Source: JAGXQV01 sp964527565
GTDB taxonomy: Bacteria > Pseudomonadota > Gammaproteobacteria > Burkholderiales > Sulfuricellaceae
Assembly: GCA_964527565.1 (NCBI GenBank)
Contig: CAZGOY010000022.1
Location: forward strand, 1 to 54,953
Reading direction: 5' to 3'
DNA: 54,953 nt
The position numbers and the translations under genes are program-made. How positions within the stretch are numbered: position 1 is the stretch's first letter; the number at the start of each line of letters is the position of its first letter. Below are positions 7,146 through 16,040 of the stretch, in pieces. A model generated the notes under the pieces. That model saw nothing but the letters and a program-made list of their open reading frames with translations. It did not search any database and was not told the DNA's origin.

Positions 7146-8381
7146 GTGCCGGATGAACAGCAGATATTCCTCGGACGCCAGCCGATACTCGACCGTCACC
7201 AGAACATCGTCGCCTACGAGCTGCTGTTTCGCGCCGGTCTCACCGCCGGGGCCAATATCCGGGACGACATGCACGCCACGGCGCACGTCATCACGCGCGC
7301 CTTCACCGAACTGGGTATTTCCGCCGTGCTCGGCAAGCATCCGGGCTTCATCAACGTCCATGGCGAACTGCTGCTCTCGGACCTGCTGGAACTGCTGCCG
7401 CGCGACAAGGTGGTGATCGAGCTGCTGGAAACCATCGAGGTCACGCCGCAGATCATCGAACGCTGCCGGCAACTGAAAGCCATGGGGTTTACCCTGGCGC
7501 TGGACGATTACACTTCGGACGACCCGCAATTCGAAGCCCTGCTCGGCCTGGTTGACGTCATCAAGATCGATTATCCGCTGGTCGACAAGGCGCGCCTGCC
7601 CGAGATCGTGCGCCGCCTGAAGCGCTGGCCGGTAAAGCTGCTGGCGGAGAAGATCGACGACCACGCACAGGCCGAATTGTGCCTGAACCTGGGTTTCGAC
7701 CTGTTCCAGGGATACTTCTACGCCAAGCCGGTGATTCTCACCGGCAAGCGTGCCGACCCTTCCCGCCTGGCTCTGTTGCGCCTGCTCGGCCTGGTGCTGG
7801 GGGATGCGGAGGCCAAGGAAATCGAGCTGATTTTCAAGCACGACCCTTCCTTGAGCTACAAACTGCTGCAACTGGTCAACTCGGTGGCCACCGGCTTGCC
7901 GCAGAAAATCGATTCCCTGCGCCACGCCATTGTCATCCTCGGACAACGCCAGTTGCAACGCTGGCTGCAATTGCTGATGTTCGTTCCCAACGACGGACAG
8001 ACCGGCAACCCCCTGCTGCAACTGGCGGCCACGCGCGGCAAGCTGATGGAACTGCTGGCGCAGGCGCAGGCCGAAGGCGACCGCAATTACCAGGATCGCG
8101 CCTTCATCGCCGGCATCCTCTCGTTGCTCGACACCCTGATGGGTCTGCCCATGGAAGAGGTCACGGCGCAGATCAACCTCGCGCCGGACGTGCGCCAGGC
8201 GCTGCTGGAACGCCAGGGAGCGCTGGGAGAATTGCTTGATCTCACGGAAAAGATCGAACTGGGGGATTTCGACGCCGCCTATACCCTGCTCGCCGCTGCC
8301 GGTCTGGAACCTGCCGACCTGTTGCAAGCGCAAATGACCGCGATGAACTGGGCCAACGACCTGACCAAGACCACTAGCTAA
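7146..8381 (+). CDS. EAL–HDOD signalling protein (YuxH-like)
   Basis: The 411-residue protein joins an N-terminal EAL-like domain (residues about 5–195; GRQPILDRHQNIVAYELLFR) to a C-terminal HDOD domain (about 200–390; LSYKLLQLVNSVATG). This is the YuxH/CdgJ family layout. The EAL signature reads ELL, although Glu25, the LDDY acidic pair and the IKID lysine remain, so c-di-GMP hydrolysis is doubtful and a binding or scaffold role is more likely. HDOD domains are non-catalytic relatives of HD domains found in motility and stress regulators. The start is a GTG after GAAGGGG. The gene ends in a stop-codon overlap (CTAA) with the convergent hemerythrin gene. Confidence 0.88.
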   Translation: MPDEQQIFLGRQPILDRHQNIVAYELLFRAGLTAGANIRDDMHATAHVITRAFTELGISAVLGKHPGFINVHGELLLSDLLELLPRDKVVIELLETIEVTPQIIERCRQLKAMGFTLALDDYTSDDPQFEALLGLVDVIKIDYPLVDKARLPEIVRRLKRWPVKLLAEKIDDHAQAELCLNLGFDLFQGYFYAKPVILTGKRADPSRLALLRLLGLVLGDAEAKEIELIFKHDPSLSYKLLQLVNSVATGLPQKIDSLRHAIVILGQRQLQRWLQLLMFVPNDGQTGNPLLQLAATRGKLMELLAQAQAEGDRNYQDRAFIAGILSLLDTLMGLPMEEVTAQINLAPDVRQALLERQGALGELLDLTEKIELGDFDAAYTLLAAAGLEPADLLQAQMTAMNWANDLTKTTS

Positions 8382-8782
8382 CCGGCGTGCAGCCCCGGAA
8401 TCAGGCTGGCCATTTCGCGGTCGGTTTTCATGATGTGCTCGACCAGCCAGGCGTTGAGATAAGCCACCAGTTCCGCCAGTTCCGCGGGGGTGACCGGGCG
8501 GGCACGAAATGTCGCCACTTTTTCCGTGAAGGCGCGGTGCTCGTCGAGATGCCGTGCGATATGCCCGCCATATTCCGCCGATTTTTTCATCATGGCCTCT
8601 TCCGTGCCGAAGTGAAACAGCGCATAGGCCGCCAGTTGAGGCAATAGCTCTTGCAGGGCCTGCTCCTGCCTGCCGGCGAGATGCGCGGCTTCGAGATCGT
8701 TAATGATGTCGATCAGTTCCTGGTGTTGCAGATCGACCTGGCGGATACCGGTGGCCAGCGACAGATTCCATGTGAGCGGCAT
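8378..8782 (-). CDS. Bacteriohemerythrin
   Basis: This 134-residue protein is a single-domain hemerythrin, a four-helix bundle that binds O2 at a di-iron site. The ligands are visible in order: His20 in DLQHQELI, the HFGTEEAMM segment (HxxxE), HIARHLDEHRAF, and HIMKTDREM near the C-terminus. It is the usual size for a stand-alone bacteriohemerythrin, which stores or delivers oxygen or senses it. It lies between two c-di-GMP-related genes and is convergent with the EAL-HDOD gene, its TAG sharing bases with that gene's TAA. Confidence 0.93.
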   Translation of the reverse strand: MPLTWNLSLATGIRQVDLQHQELIDIINDLEAAHLAGRQEQALQELLPQLAAYALFHFGTEEAMMKKSAEYGGHIARHLDEHRAFTEKVATFRARPVTPAELAELVAYLNAWLVEHIMKTDREMASLIPGLHAG

Positions 8783-8826
8783 GATGATAATTTCCGTGCG
8801 GAAAAAAAGAGTGACTTGTCATTAGC

Positions 8827-11589
8827 GTGCGCGAATTTGGCTTAGAATACCACGCCTTCGACCAAATTCCGGCTTCGCCCACCTTGAATACGCCCTTTCT
8901 GCAACGCATCAAACGCCACGTACTGTGGTTGCTGATCGCCTTTTTGGCGGCGATTTCCTTTTTTGCGGCGCGCAATCTGGTGGAAAAAACCCAGGAACGC
9001 GACAATGCGCGCACCATCCGCATGTGGACGGAAAACAGCGTCGCCCTGAGCCGTCTGGCGCATGAATTGCAACGCGAGCGGGGCATGTCCAGCGGCTTGA
9101 TTGCCTCGCACGGCAGCCAGTTTGCCGCCGCCCTGCAAACCCAGCATGCGCTCACCGACCGCGCCCTGGAACGGGTGCGTGATGCAAAGCGCGACCTCCC
9201 GCCTGAGGCTCACCCCCAGGCGGCGGGACTCGAACTGATCCTCGGCGATCTGGCGCAACTTCCCCGGCTACGGGCGGCGATCATCGACTTGCGGATTTCC
9301 CGCGACGCGGCGGTGGACCGCTACAACGAACTGATTGCCCCCCTCTTCAACCATCTGCTGGCCACCATGAGCGTGGGGCGCACGGGCTGGATATACCGCC
9401 AGCAGATGGCTTTCGTGTTTTTCCTGCAAGCCAAGGAAATGGCGGGACAGGAACGCGCCCTGCTGACGGCCATGCTGTCTTCCAACGATTTCAGCGCGGC
9501 GCGCATGTCGGCGTTCCACCGCATCAAGGCGGTGGAACTGGCACGCCAGGAAAAATTCATGCAACTCGCCGACGAGGAGCAGCGGGCGGGTTATCGCCGG
9601 ATACTGGCACAGCCGCATGCCGGCGCGGCGGAACGCATCCGCCGCTGGGTCATCGCGGTGGGCGCCAGCGGGGAAAAACCGGTGGCCCTGGCCTTCAGCG
9701 CGGCGCAATGGTTCGACCTGTCCTCGCGCAAGATCGACGCGCTGGGACACTTCGAAAACACCTTGCACACGCGCCTGCTGCACAGCGCACAGGCGCTGGA
9801 GGCACGGGCGCAAGCCGAATTGCAGGTGAATGCCCTGGCGGTGGTGGTTTCCTTTCTGCTCGCCGCCGTATTGTTGTGGCAGGTATGGCGCGGCAAGGAT
9901 TTCGCGGAAAAAAACCTGCACCTGGCGGCTGCCGTATTCGACAACAGCGTGGAGTCCATCCTTATCGCCGATACCGATTCGAACCTCGTCGAAGTCAACC
10001 GGGCCTTTACGCGCATTACCGGCTACACCCGTGAGGAAGCGCTCGGACAGAACCCGCGCCTGTTCAAGTCGGGGCGCCACGACCAGCGCTTTTATCAAGC
10101 TATGTGGGCGGCTATCCTGAAGGACGGCAGTTGGGAAGGCGAAATCTGGAATCGGCGCAAGGACGGGGAAATCTACCCGGCGCTGCTGTCCATTGTCGCA
10201 GTCAAGGGCAACAAGGGCGAGACTACGCACTACATCGCCATGATCGTCGATCTGAGCAAGCACAAGGAAACCGAGGCGTTGCTGGAACAGTTGCGCACCT
10301 TCGACGCGCTTACCGGCCTGCCCAACCGCGATGCCTGGCACTCGGTGGTGGATCAGGCGGTGGTCAGCGCAAAACGCAACACGGGGGGCTTCGCCCTGCT
10401 CGACATCGGCCTGGACCGTTTCAAGGTCATCAATGAATCGCTGGGGCATGCCAGCGGCGACAAGGTGCTGGTCGCCGTTGCCGAAAAGATCAAGCTGGCG
10501 CTGCGCCGCCACGACGTTGCCGTGCGCGCCGGCGGCGACCGTTTCGCCATCCTGCTGCCGGACATGACCGACGCGCGCGACATCGGCACTTTCTGCGAGC
10601 GCCTGCTGGCCGCCTTCGCCCAGCCCGTGGCGGTGGAGGGCAGCCCCCTGCACCTCTCGCTCAGTGTCGGCGTGGCGCTTTACCCCGGCGACGGCGAGGA
10701 CACCCGCGCTTTGCTGAGAAACGCCGAGACCGCCTTGTACCGCGCCAAGGACGAGGGGCGCGGCGGCTACAAATTCTATTCGGCGGAAATGAACGCCGCC
10801 AGCGCCCGCTTGCTGGCGCTTGAACAGATGATGGGCGAAGCCCTGGAGCGCGGCGAATTCCGGGTGGTCTACCAGCCGCAAGTCCGGGCAGCGGATGGCC
10901 GCATGATCGGCGTGGAGGCGCTGTTGCGCTGGCATAACCCCGAACTGGGCATGATCTCGCCGGTGCAGTTTATCCCCATCGCCGAAGCCACCGGACTGAT
11001 CGTACCCATCGGCGAATGGGTGTTGCGCGAATCCTGCCGTCAGGCGCGGCGCTGGCGCGAGCTGTTCGGTGCCGACGTGCCGGTTGCGGTCAACCTGTCG
11101 GCGCGCCAGTTCCGCAGTGAAAACCTGCTGGCCACCGTGCAGCACGCCCTCAACGATGCCATTCTGCTGCCCAGCCTGCTGGAACTGGAAATCACCGAAG
11201 GCCTGCTGATGCACGATCCCGCCGGCGCCTCCGCCATTCTCGACGATTTGCGCCACATGGGCGTCAAGGTGGCGCTGGACGATTTCGGCACCGGCTATTC
11301 GTCGCTGGCCTACCTGAAAAACTTCTCGCTCGACCGCTTGAAGCTCGACCGCGCCTTCGTCAAGGACCTGCCATATGACGAAAGCGACAAGGCCATCGCC
11401 CGCGCCGTCATCGCGCTGGGCCACAACCTGGGCATGGAAGTGCTGGCCGAGGGGGTGGAAACCCAGGAACAGGGCGATTTCCTCGCCGCCGCCGGTTGCG
11501 ACGTGTTCCAGGGCTATTTCTACGGACGCCCGCTGGATGCCGGGCAGATTGAAGAAAACCTCCGCACCGGGAAACTCATCCTACCCTGA
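8827..11589 (+). CDS. NIT–PAS–GGDEF–EAL sensor; probable c-di-GMP phosphodiesterase
   Basis: The protein has TM1 near residues 31–49, a periplasmic region resembling the NIT nitrate/nitrite-sensing domain (LAHELQRERGMSSGLIAS near 78–95), TM2 near 334–354, a PAS domain (about 370–478; FTRITGYTREEALGQ), a GGDEF domain (about 488–650) and an EAL domain (about 665–905). The GGDEF signature is changed to GGDRF, so cyclase activity is unlikely. The EAL domain keeps VEALLRW, LEITEG, LDDFGTGYSSL, KLDRAFV and AEGVET, so it should hydrolyse c-di-GMP. The start is uncertain: GTG 8827 is given, but a TAGAAT -10-like box at 8843–8848 and an in-frame TTG at 8884 make a shorter protein possible. The 3' end overlaps the convergent kinase gene by nine bases. 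Confidence 0.9.
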   Translation: MREFGLEYHAFDQIPASPTLNTPFLQRIKRHVLWLLIAFLAAISFFAARNLVEKTQERDNARTIRMWTENSVALSRLAHELQRERGMSSGLIASHGSQFAAALQTQHALTDRALERVRDAKRDLPPEAHPQAAGLELILGDLAQLPRLRAAIIDLRISRDAAVDRYNELIAPLFNHLLATMSVGRTGWIYRQQMAFVFFLQAKEMAGQERALLTAMLSSNDFSAARMSAFHRIKAVELARQEKFMQLADEEQRAGYRRILAQPHAGAAERIRRWVIAVGASGEKPVALAFSAAQWFDLSSRKIDALGHFENTLHTRLLHSAQALEARAQAELQVNALAVVVSFLLAAVLLWQVWRGKDFAEKNLHLAAAVFDNSVESILIADTDSNLVEVNRAFTRITGYTREEALGQNPRLFKSGRHDQRFYQAMWAAILKDGSWEGEIWNRRKDGEIYPALLSIVAVKGNKGETTHYIAMIVDLSKHKETEALLEQLRTFDALTGLPNRDAWHSVVDQAVVSAKRNTGGFALLDIGLDRFKVINESLGHASGDKVLVAVAEKIKLALRRHDVAVRAGGDRFAILLPDMTDARDIGTFCERLLAAFAQPVAVEGSPLHLSLSVGVALYPGDGEDTRALLRNAETALYRAKDEGRGGYKFYSAEMNAASARLLALEQMMGEALERGEFRVVYQPQVRAADGRMIGVEALLRWHNPELGMISPVQFIPIAEATGLIVPIGEWVLRESCRQARRWRELFGADVPVAVNLSARQFRSENLLATVQHALNDAILLPSLLELEITEGLLMHDPAGASAILDDLRHMGVKVALDDFGTGYSSLAYLKNFSLDRLKLDRAFVKDLPYDESDKAIARAVIALGHNLGMEVLAEGVETQEQGDFLAAAGCDVFQGYFYGRPLDAGQIEENLRTGKLILP

Positions 11590-13848
11590 AGCGTTTTCAT
11601 CCCGAGCCAGCGGCACCCGCAAGCGCATTTCAGCGCCGCCTTCGATATTGCGTGCGTCGATTAGGCCATCCATGTGATCCATGATCAGGCGCGACATGTA
11701 AAGGCCGATGCCGGTGCCCTTTTCCTTGGTGGTGAAATAAGGCTCGAAGATGCGCGGCAGCACGTCATCCGGAATGCCGCCACCGTTGTCGCGCACCGTC
11801 ACCACCCCCATGCCGTCTTCCTCAGCCAGAGTCAGGCTGACTTCTCCGCCGCCGCGCCGCTGGGCCAGTATGGCGTCGCGCGCATTGGAGAGGACATTGA
11901 GCAACACCTGTGCAAACTCGTTGGCATAGCCCTGCACCTGCAAGGGCACCATGTTTTCCAGGCGAATCGCCACGCCGTGGCTGCGGAAGCTGGCCTCCAC
12001 CAGCCCCAGCGCGTCATGCGCCGATTGCGCCAGGCCGAAGGGCGCCTTTGCGCGGTTTGGGCGAAAGAAGTTGCGGAAATCGTCGATGGTGGTGGACATA
12101 TTCTGGATCAGGCGATTGCCGTCTTCCGCAAATTTTTCCAGGGTCTCCTGGTTCAGTTCGCCGTAGTCCCAGGAATCCTTGACGTTCGCCAGCAGCAAGC
12201 CCAGGGCGTTGAGCGGCTGGCGCCACTGGTGCGCGATATTGCCGATCATCTCGCCCATCGCTGCCAGACGCGATTGGTGTACCAGCATGCGCTCCTGCGC
12301 CATGTTCCTTTCCACCTGTTCTGCCACCTGCTGTTCCAGGCTTTCGTTCAGGCGTTTCAGCTTCGCCTCGGTCTTCTTCAGGTAGCGGATGTCGTGAAAG
12401 GCCACCACCGTACCGGATACCGCCCCCTCGCGCCACAGTGGCGTGGAGATCATGGCCACCGGCAGCGCGGCGCCTTCGCGCGTCCACAGCACCTCTTCGC
12501 CACGGAAATCCTGCCCCTCCCGGTTGAGCAACTCGGTGGCGCATTCCGCTGCGGGATAGTAAGAACCGTCGGGGCGGCTGTGATGAAACAGCTCGTGTCC
12601 GCGCCGCCCGAGCATTTCCACTTCGCTCCAGCCCAGCAGATTTTGCGCTTCCGGATTGGCGAAGGTGATATTGCCCGCGCTGTCCAGCACCACCACCCCT
12701 TCCCCGAGCGTGGCGGTGATTTCCGCCAGGCGCATCTCGTTCTCGTGCGAAGCCCGGGTCATGCGCACAGCCAGTTCCGTGGCGCGGGCGCGCCCGGCGG
12801 CCAGCGCGTGCGTCACCAAGAACAGCAGCAGACTGATGGATAGCCCGGCCAGCAGCACCATGAAAGGGCGACGGCTGTAGACCACCGCCTCGAACGTCGG
12901 GCGCGAGGAGATTTCCAGCGTCCATGCGTGCCCGAAAACCGGCAGCGCCTCGACGTGCAGCAGGCGGGGCTGACGGCGCGGGCCGGGCAGGGCGCGCGAG
13001 CCGTCGCTGTCATACATTTCGCGTTGTGGGTCGGCACCCGCGCCGTCGAAGATTTCCAGATCGACATCCTTGTCCTTCTGCCCCAGCAGGCCGCGCATGA
13101 AATCGTTCATGCGAAACGGGGCGTAGACCCAGCCCACCAGCGCCGCGCGGCGCGACTCCACGGTCAGGGGCCAGCTATCCGGCCGGTACAACGGCGCATA
13201 CATGAGGAAACCGGCCTGCACATCTTTTTCGGTTTCCTGCACCAGCGTCACCTTGCCGCTAATGGCGCTTTTTCCGCTGTCACGCGCGCGGCTCATCGCT
13301 ATATTGCGCACCGGCTCGGAAAACATGTCGTAGCCGAAGGCGCGCTGGTTGCGCCAGTCGAAGGGTTCCAGATAGATGATGGAAGAATAGCTTGTGCGCG
13401 TGCCCGGCGGACGGATCTGGTAGCCGGGGAACCCCTCGCGGCGGATGCGCTGTTCGTGGCTATCCTTATCCTGCGCGGGCACCAGCAGGGAAAAACCTAT
13501 GCCCTGGATGCCGGGGAAACGCTCCTGAATGCTCAGGTTGTCCACAAAACTGCGCCATTCCTTGCGCGATACTTCCTGCGATGCGGCAAAAAGTCCCACG
13601 CCGCTTCGCAGCACCTGTTCGTAGGCCAGCAGGCGATCCTGCAAGCTCTGGCGGATTTCGTTGACGCGGAACTGGAAGCGCTCGCGCGCCACCCGCTCGT
13701 CGCTCTCGCGTGCCAGATGCCAGCCCCACGCCGTGGCGGACAGCGACACGGCCAGTACAGCCCACGCCACCCAGGTCACACGCAGGCGCGGAAAACGGAA
13801 TGATGCGGTAAAACCGGCGGGGGATGGGGGAGCGGGCAACATATGCAC
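11581..13848 (-). CDS. CHASE–PAS hybrid-free sensor histidine kinase
   Basis: The 755-residue membrane kinase has TM1 (about 25–44), a periplasmic CHASE domain (about 75–290; SVGLF-like GVGLFAASQEV, FPGIQGIGFSLLVPA, SSIIYLEPFDWRNQRAFGYD), TM2 (about 328–350), a PAS domain (about 370–480; FANPEAQNLLGWSEVEML), a dimerisation/phosphoacceptor helix with His in GNIAHQWRQPLNAL (near 537) and a HATPase_c domain (about 615–750; VRDNGGGIPDDV, KGTGIGLYMSR). The HQWRQPLN wording is a known subtype. There is no receiver domain and no response regulator beside it. The ligand is unknown; CHASE domains often bind small cytokinin-like or other organic molecules. Confidence 0.9.
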   Translation of the reverse strand: MHMLPAPPSPAGFTASFRFPRLRVTWVAWAVLAVSLSATAWGWHLARESDERVARERFQFRVNEIRQSLQDRLLAYEQVLRSGVGLFAASQEVSRKEWRSFVDNLSIQERFPGIQGIGFSLLVPAQDKDSHEQRIRREGFPGYQIRPPGTRTSYSSIIYLEPFDWRNQRAFGYDMFSEPVRNIAMSRARDSGKSAISGKVTLVQETEKDVQAGFLMYAPLYRPDSWPLTVESRRAALVGWVYAPFRMNDFMRGLLGQKDKDVDLEIFDGAGADPQREMYDSDGSRALPGPRRQPRLLHVEALPVFGHAWTLEISSRPTFEAVVYSRRPFMVLLAGLSISLLLFLVTHALAAGRARATELAVRMTRASHENEMRLAEITATLGEGVVVLDSAGNITFANPEAQNLLGWSEVEMLGRRGHELFHHSRPDGSYYPAAECATELLNREGQDFRGEEVLWTREGAALPVAMISTPLWREGAVSGTVVAFHDIRYLKKTEAKLKRLNESLEQQVAEQVERNMAQERMLVHQSRLAAMGEMIGNIAHQWRQPLNALGLLLANVKDSWDYGELNQETLEKFAEDGNRLIQNMSTTIDDFRNFFRPNRAKAPFGLAQSAHDALGLVEASFRSHGVAIRLENMVPLQVQGYANEFAQVLLNVLSNARDAILAQRRGGGEVSLTLAEEDGMGVVTVRDNGGGIPDDVLPRIFEPYFTTKEKGTGIGLYMSRLIMDHMDGLIDARNIEGGAEMRLRVPLARDENASG

Positions 13849-13985
13849 ACATCATACTGAGATGCGGTGATTTTTCCAATTATCTGCGCAAGAAGGCCCG
13901 CGTAGAATGTGACCACTCTTTAGCAAGGTAGGCTCATCATGCAAGCGCGCATCCGTGAATTGAAGGCGCGCCTGCGCATTGCCGC

Positions 13986-14645
13986 TTAACGCCCCCGCTC
14001 ATCTCCCCACAACAGTTTGTGCAATTGCACTTGCAGGCGCACAGGCAGATGGTCGCGCAGTATCCATTCGGCCAGTTGCTTCGGCTCCAGGCTGCCGTGG
14101 ACGGCGGAAAACAGAACCGGGCACTTGTCCGCAAGATGCTTGTCGTGCACGACGGCGCACGCCCACAGGTAATCCGTCTCATCGCACAGGACGATCTTGA
14201 TTTCATCGCGAGGGGTGAGTGCCGCCAGGTTCTGCCAGCTGTTTTTGTCCACCTCGCCGGAACCGGGGGTCTTGATGTCGAGAATGCGCGACACGCGCGC
14301 ATCCACATCACTAATGTCCAGTGCGCCGCCGGTTTCCAGCGATACGGAATAGCCTGCGTCACACAGGGCGGTGAGCAGCGGGAGGCAGTTTTTTTGCACC
14401 AGCGGTTCGCCGCCGGTGACAGTGACGTAATGGGGAGAAAAATCGGCGACCTGCGCCAGAACCTGCGCCAGGGTAAGCGGTTCGCCGCCCTCGAAGGCAT
14501 GCTGGGTATCGCAGTAGCTGCAACGCAAGGGGCAACCGGTGAGCCGGATGAAAACGGTGGGCAAACCGGCCCGCGCCGTCTCGCCCTGCAATGAGTAGAA
14601 AATCTCGCTGACGCGCAGGAGCGGCGCGCAGGCCGGTGCAGTCAT
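13986..14645 (-). CDS. queE: 7-carboxy-7-deazaguanine synthase
   Basis: QueE is a radical SAM enzyme that contracts 6-carboxytetrahydropterin to CDG in queuosine (preQ0) synthesis. The 219-residue protein begins RVSEIFYSLQGETARAG, carries the CxxxCxxC cluster motif in CPLRCSYCDTQ, and has the TVTGGEPL SAM-binding motif. It overlaps cpoB by four bases and closes the tol–pal operon, as is common in betaproteobacteria. queC, often next, is not present in the window. Confidence 0.96.
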   Translation of the reverse strand: MTAPACAPLLRVSEIFYSLQGETARAGLPTVFIRLTGCPLRCSYCDTQHAFEGGEPLTLAQVLAQVADFSPHYVTVTGGEPLVQKNCLPLLTALCDAGYSVSLETGGALDISDVDARVSRILDIKTPGSGEVDKNSWQNLAALTPRDEIKIVLCDETDYLWACAVVHDKHLADKCPVLFSAVHGSLEPKQLAEWILRDHLPVRLQVQLHKLLWGDERGR

Positions 14646-15472
14646 CGCAAATTGTTAAGGCGTTTCTTCGCCAGGTCGGCGGCGTTGCTGACGGGGTGTT
14701 TCGCCACCAGTTCTTCCAGCGTGCGCCGCGCGGCGGCGGCATCTCCCATGCCCAGCTGGCAACTGGCTACGTTGAGCATGGCATCCGGCACCTTGGGGCT
14801 GGCGGGATGATCGCCGATGAGTTTCTGCTGGCTGGCGATAGCGTTCCGGTAATCGCGCAGATTGAAGTGCGAGTTGCCGATCCAGTAATGGGCGCTAGGC
14901 GTCAGCGGGCTGCCGGGGTAGGTGATGACGAAACGCTGAAAGGCGACGATGGCGTCCGGGTAGTTGCCGGATTTGAACAGGTTGAGCGCGGCTTCGTAAA
15001 CCCGGCTTTCATCCGCCGGATTGACGGTGGGCGGCAACGCCTGCAATACCGGGACCGGCATGGGCTGGACCGTTGTGCCGGAAGAAGGCGGGGCAAGCCC
15101 CTGAGGGTCTGCGACAGGCGCGGCGGCGGGCTCCCGTGCGCCCGACTCCAGCTTGCGCAGGCGCCCGTCCAGATCGACATAGAGGTCGCGCTGGCGTTTC
15201 TGCGTGGTCTGGATGTCGTGCGCGTAGACTTCGTTCTGGCCCTGCAGACGGCTCAGTTCGGATTTCAGGGCATCCAGTTGCGACACCAGGTCCATCATCC
15301 CCTGGCTTTGTGTGCGCGCCAGGTTTTCCGCCGCTGCCAGACGGGCGTCCAGCGTCCGCACCTGCTGCTCCAGCGCAGTGATTTTCCGGTGCGCCTCGTC
15401 ATCGGAAAACAGTCCGGCAATACACCACTGGCTGCTTCCCAGCAACAACAGGGCAACGGCGGCGCGGCGCAC
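14642..15472 (-). CDS. cpoB: Cell division coordinator CpoB (YbgF)
   Basis: CpoB is a periplasmic protein that links the Tol machine to peptidoglycan synthesis during constriction. The 276-residue protein has a signal peptide (MRRAAVALLLLGSSQWCIAG), an N-terminal coiled coil (about 25–105; KITALEQQVRTLDARLAAAE) for trimerisation, a proline/alanine linker and C-terminal TPR repeats (about 155–275; YEAALNLFKSGNYPDAIVAF, HYWIGNSHFNLRDYRNAI). The start is a GTG two bases after the pal stop. Position after pal is conserved. Confidence 0.95.
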   Translation of the reverse strand: MRRAAVALLLLGSSQWCIAGLFSDDEAHRKITALEQQVRTLDARLAAAENLARTQSQGMMDLVSQLDALKSELSRLQGQNEVYAHDIQTTQKRQRDLYVDLDGRLRKLESGAREPAAAPVADPQGLAPPSSGTTVQPMPVPVLQALPPTVNPADESRVYEAALNLFKSGNYPDAIVAFQRFVITYPGSPLTPSAHYWIGNSHFNLRDYRNAIASQQKLIGDHPASPKVPDAMLNVASCQLGMGDAAAARRTLEELVAKHPVSNAADLAKKRLNNLR

Positions 15473-15474
15473 GA

Positions 15475-16008
15475 TTATTCGCCCTGGTAGACGAGGTCGC
15501 TGCGGCGGTTTTCCTTCCAGCAGGATTCGTCGTGACAGGTGGCGCGCGGCTTTTCCTTGCCGAAGCTCACCGTCTCGATCTGTTTTTCGCCCACGCCCAG
15601 CACGCTCATGATCTTGCGCACGCCTTCGGCGCGCTTGTGGCCCAGAGCGATGTTGTATTCGCGGCTGCCGCGCTCGTCGCAGTTGCCGATGACGACCACG
15701 TTGGCGCTCGGGGTGCTGCTCAGATATTTGGCATGCGCTTCGACCATGGGTTTGAATTCGTCCTTGACGTCATACTTGTCCAGATCGTAATAAACGCTGC
15801 GCTTGGACAGGATGTTGGCCGGATCCTTGAGCGGGTTGAGCTGCGCGCCGCTCACCCCTTGGGAATCAGCCCCCTGGGTTTGCGCGCTATCCGTGCTCGC
15901 TACCGGCGCGCGGGATTCCACCGGTGCCATCGGCTGTTCTTTCACGTCCGTGCTGGAACACGCTGCCAGCAGGCTGACCAACAACATACTGAATACAATT
16001 TTTTTCAC
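15475..16008 (-). CDS. pal: Peptidoglycan-associated lipoprotein Pal
   Basis: Pal anchors the outer membrane to peptidoglycan and is the outer-membrane end of the Tol–Pal complex. The 177-residue protein starts with a lipoprotein signal peptide with the lipobox LLAAC (Cys near 17) and carries an OmpA-like domain (about 65–175) with the diaminopimelate-binding segment NCDERGSREYNIALGHKRA. It contains a low-complexity linker after the lipobox. It lies 32 bases after tolB and 2 bases before cpoB. Confidence 0.97.
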   Translation of the reverse strand: MKKIVFSMLLVSLLAACSSTDVKEQPMAPVESRAPVASTDSAQTQGADSQGVSGAQLNPLKDPANILSKRSVYYDLDKYDVKDEFKPMVEAHAKYLSSTPSANVVVIGNCDERGSREYNIALGHKRAEGVRKIMSVLGVGEKQIETVSFGKEKPRATCHDESCWKENRRSDLVYQGE

Positions 16009-16040
16009 GCCATTTCTCCTGAAGTTTTTTTAAAAAAGAA

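Noticed and set aside
13939..13989. 16-residue plus-strand frame (MQARIRELKARLRIAA) with an AAGGTAGG site
   Set aside because: Too short to judge, overlaps the queE end by four bases, no known family; could be a gene remnant.
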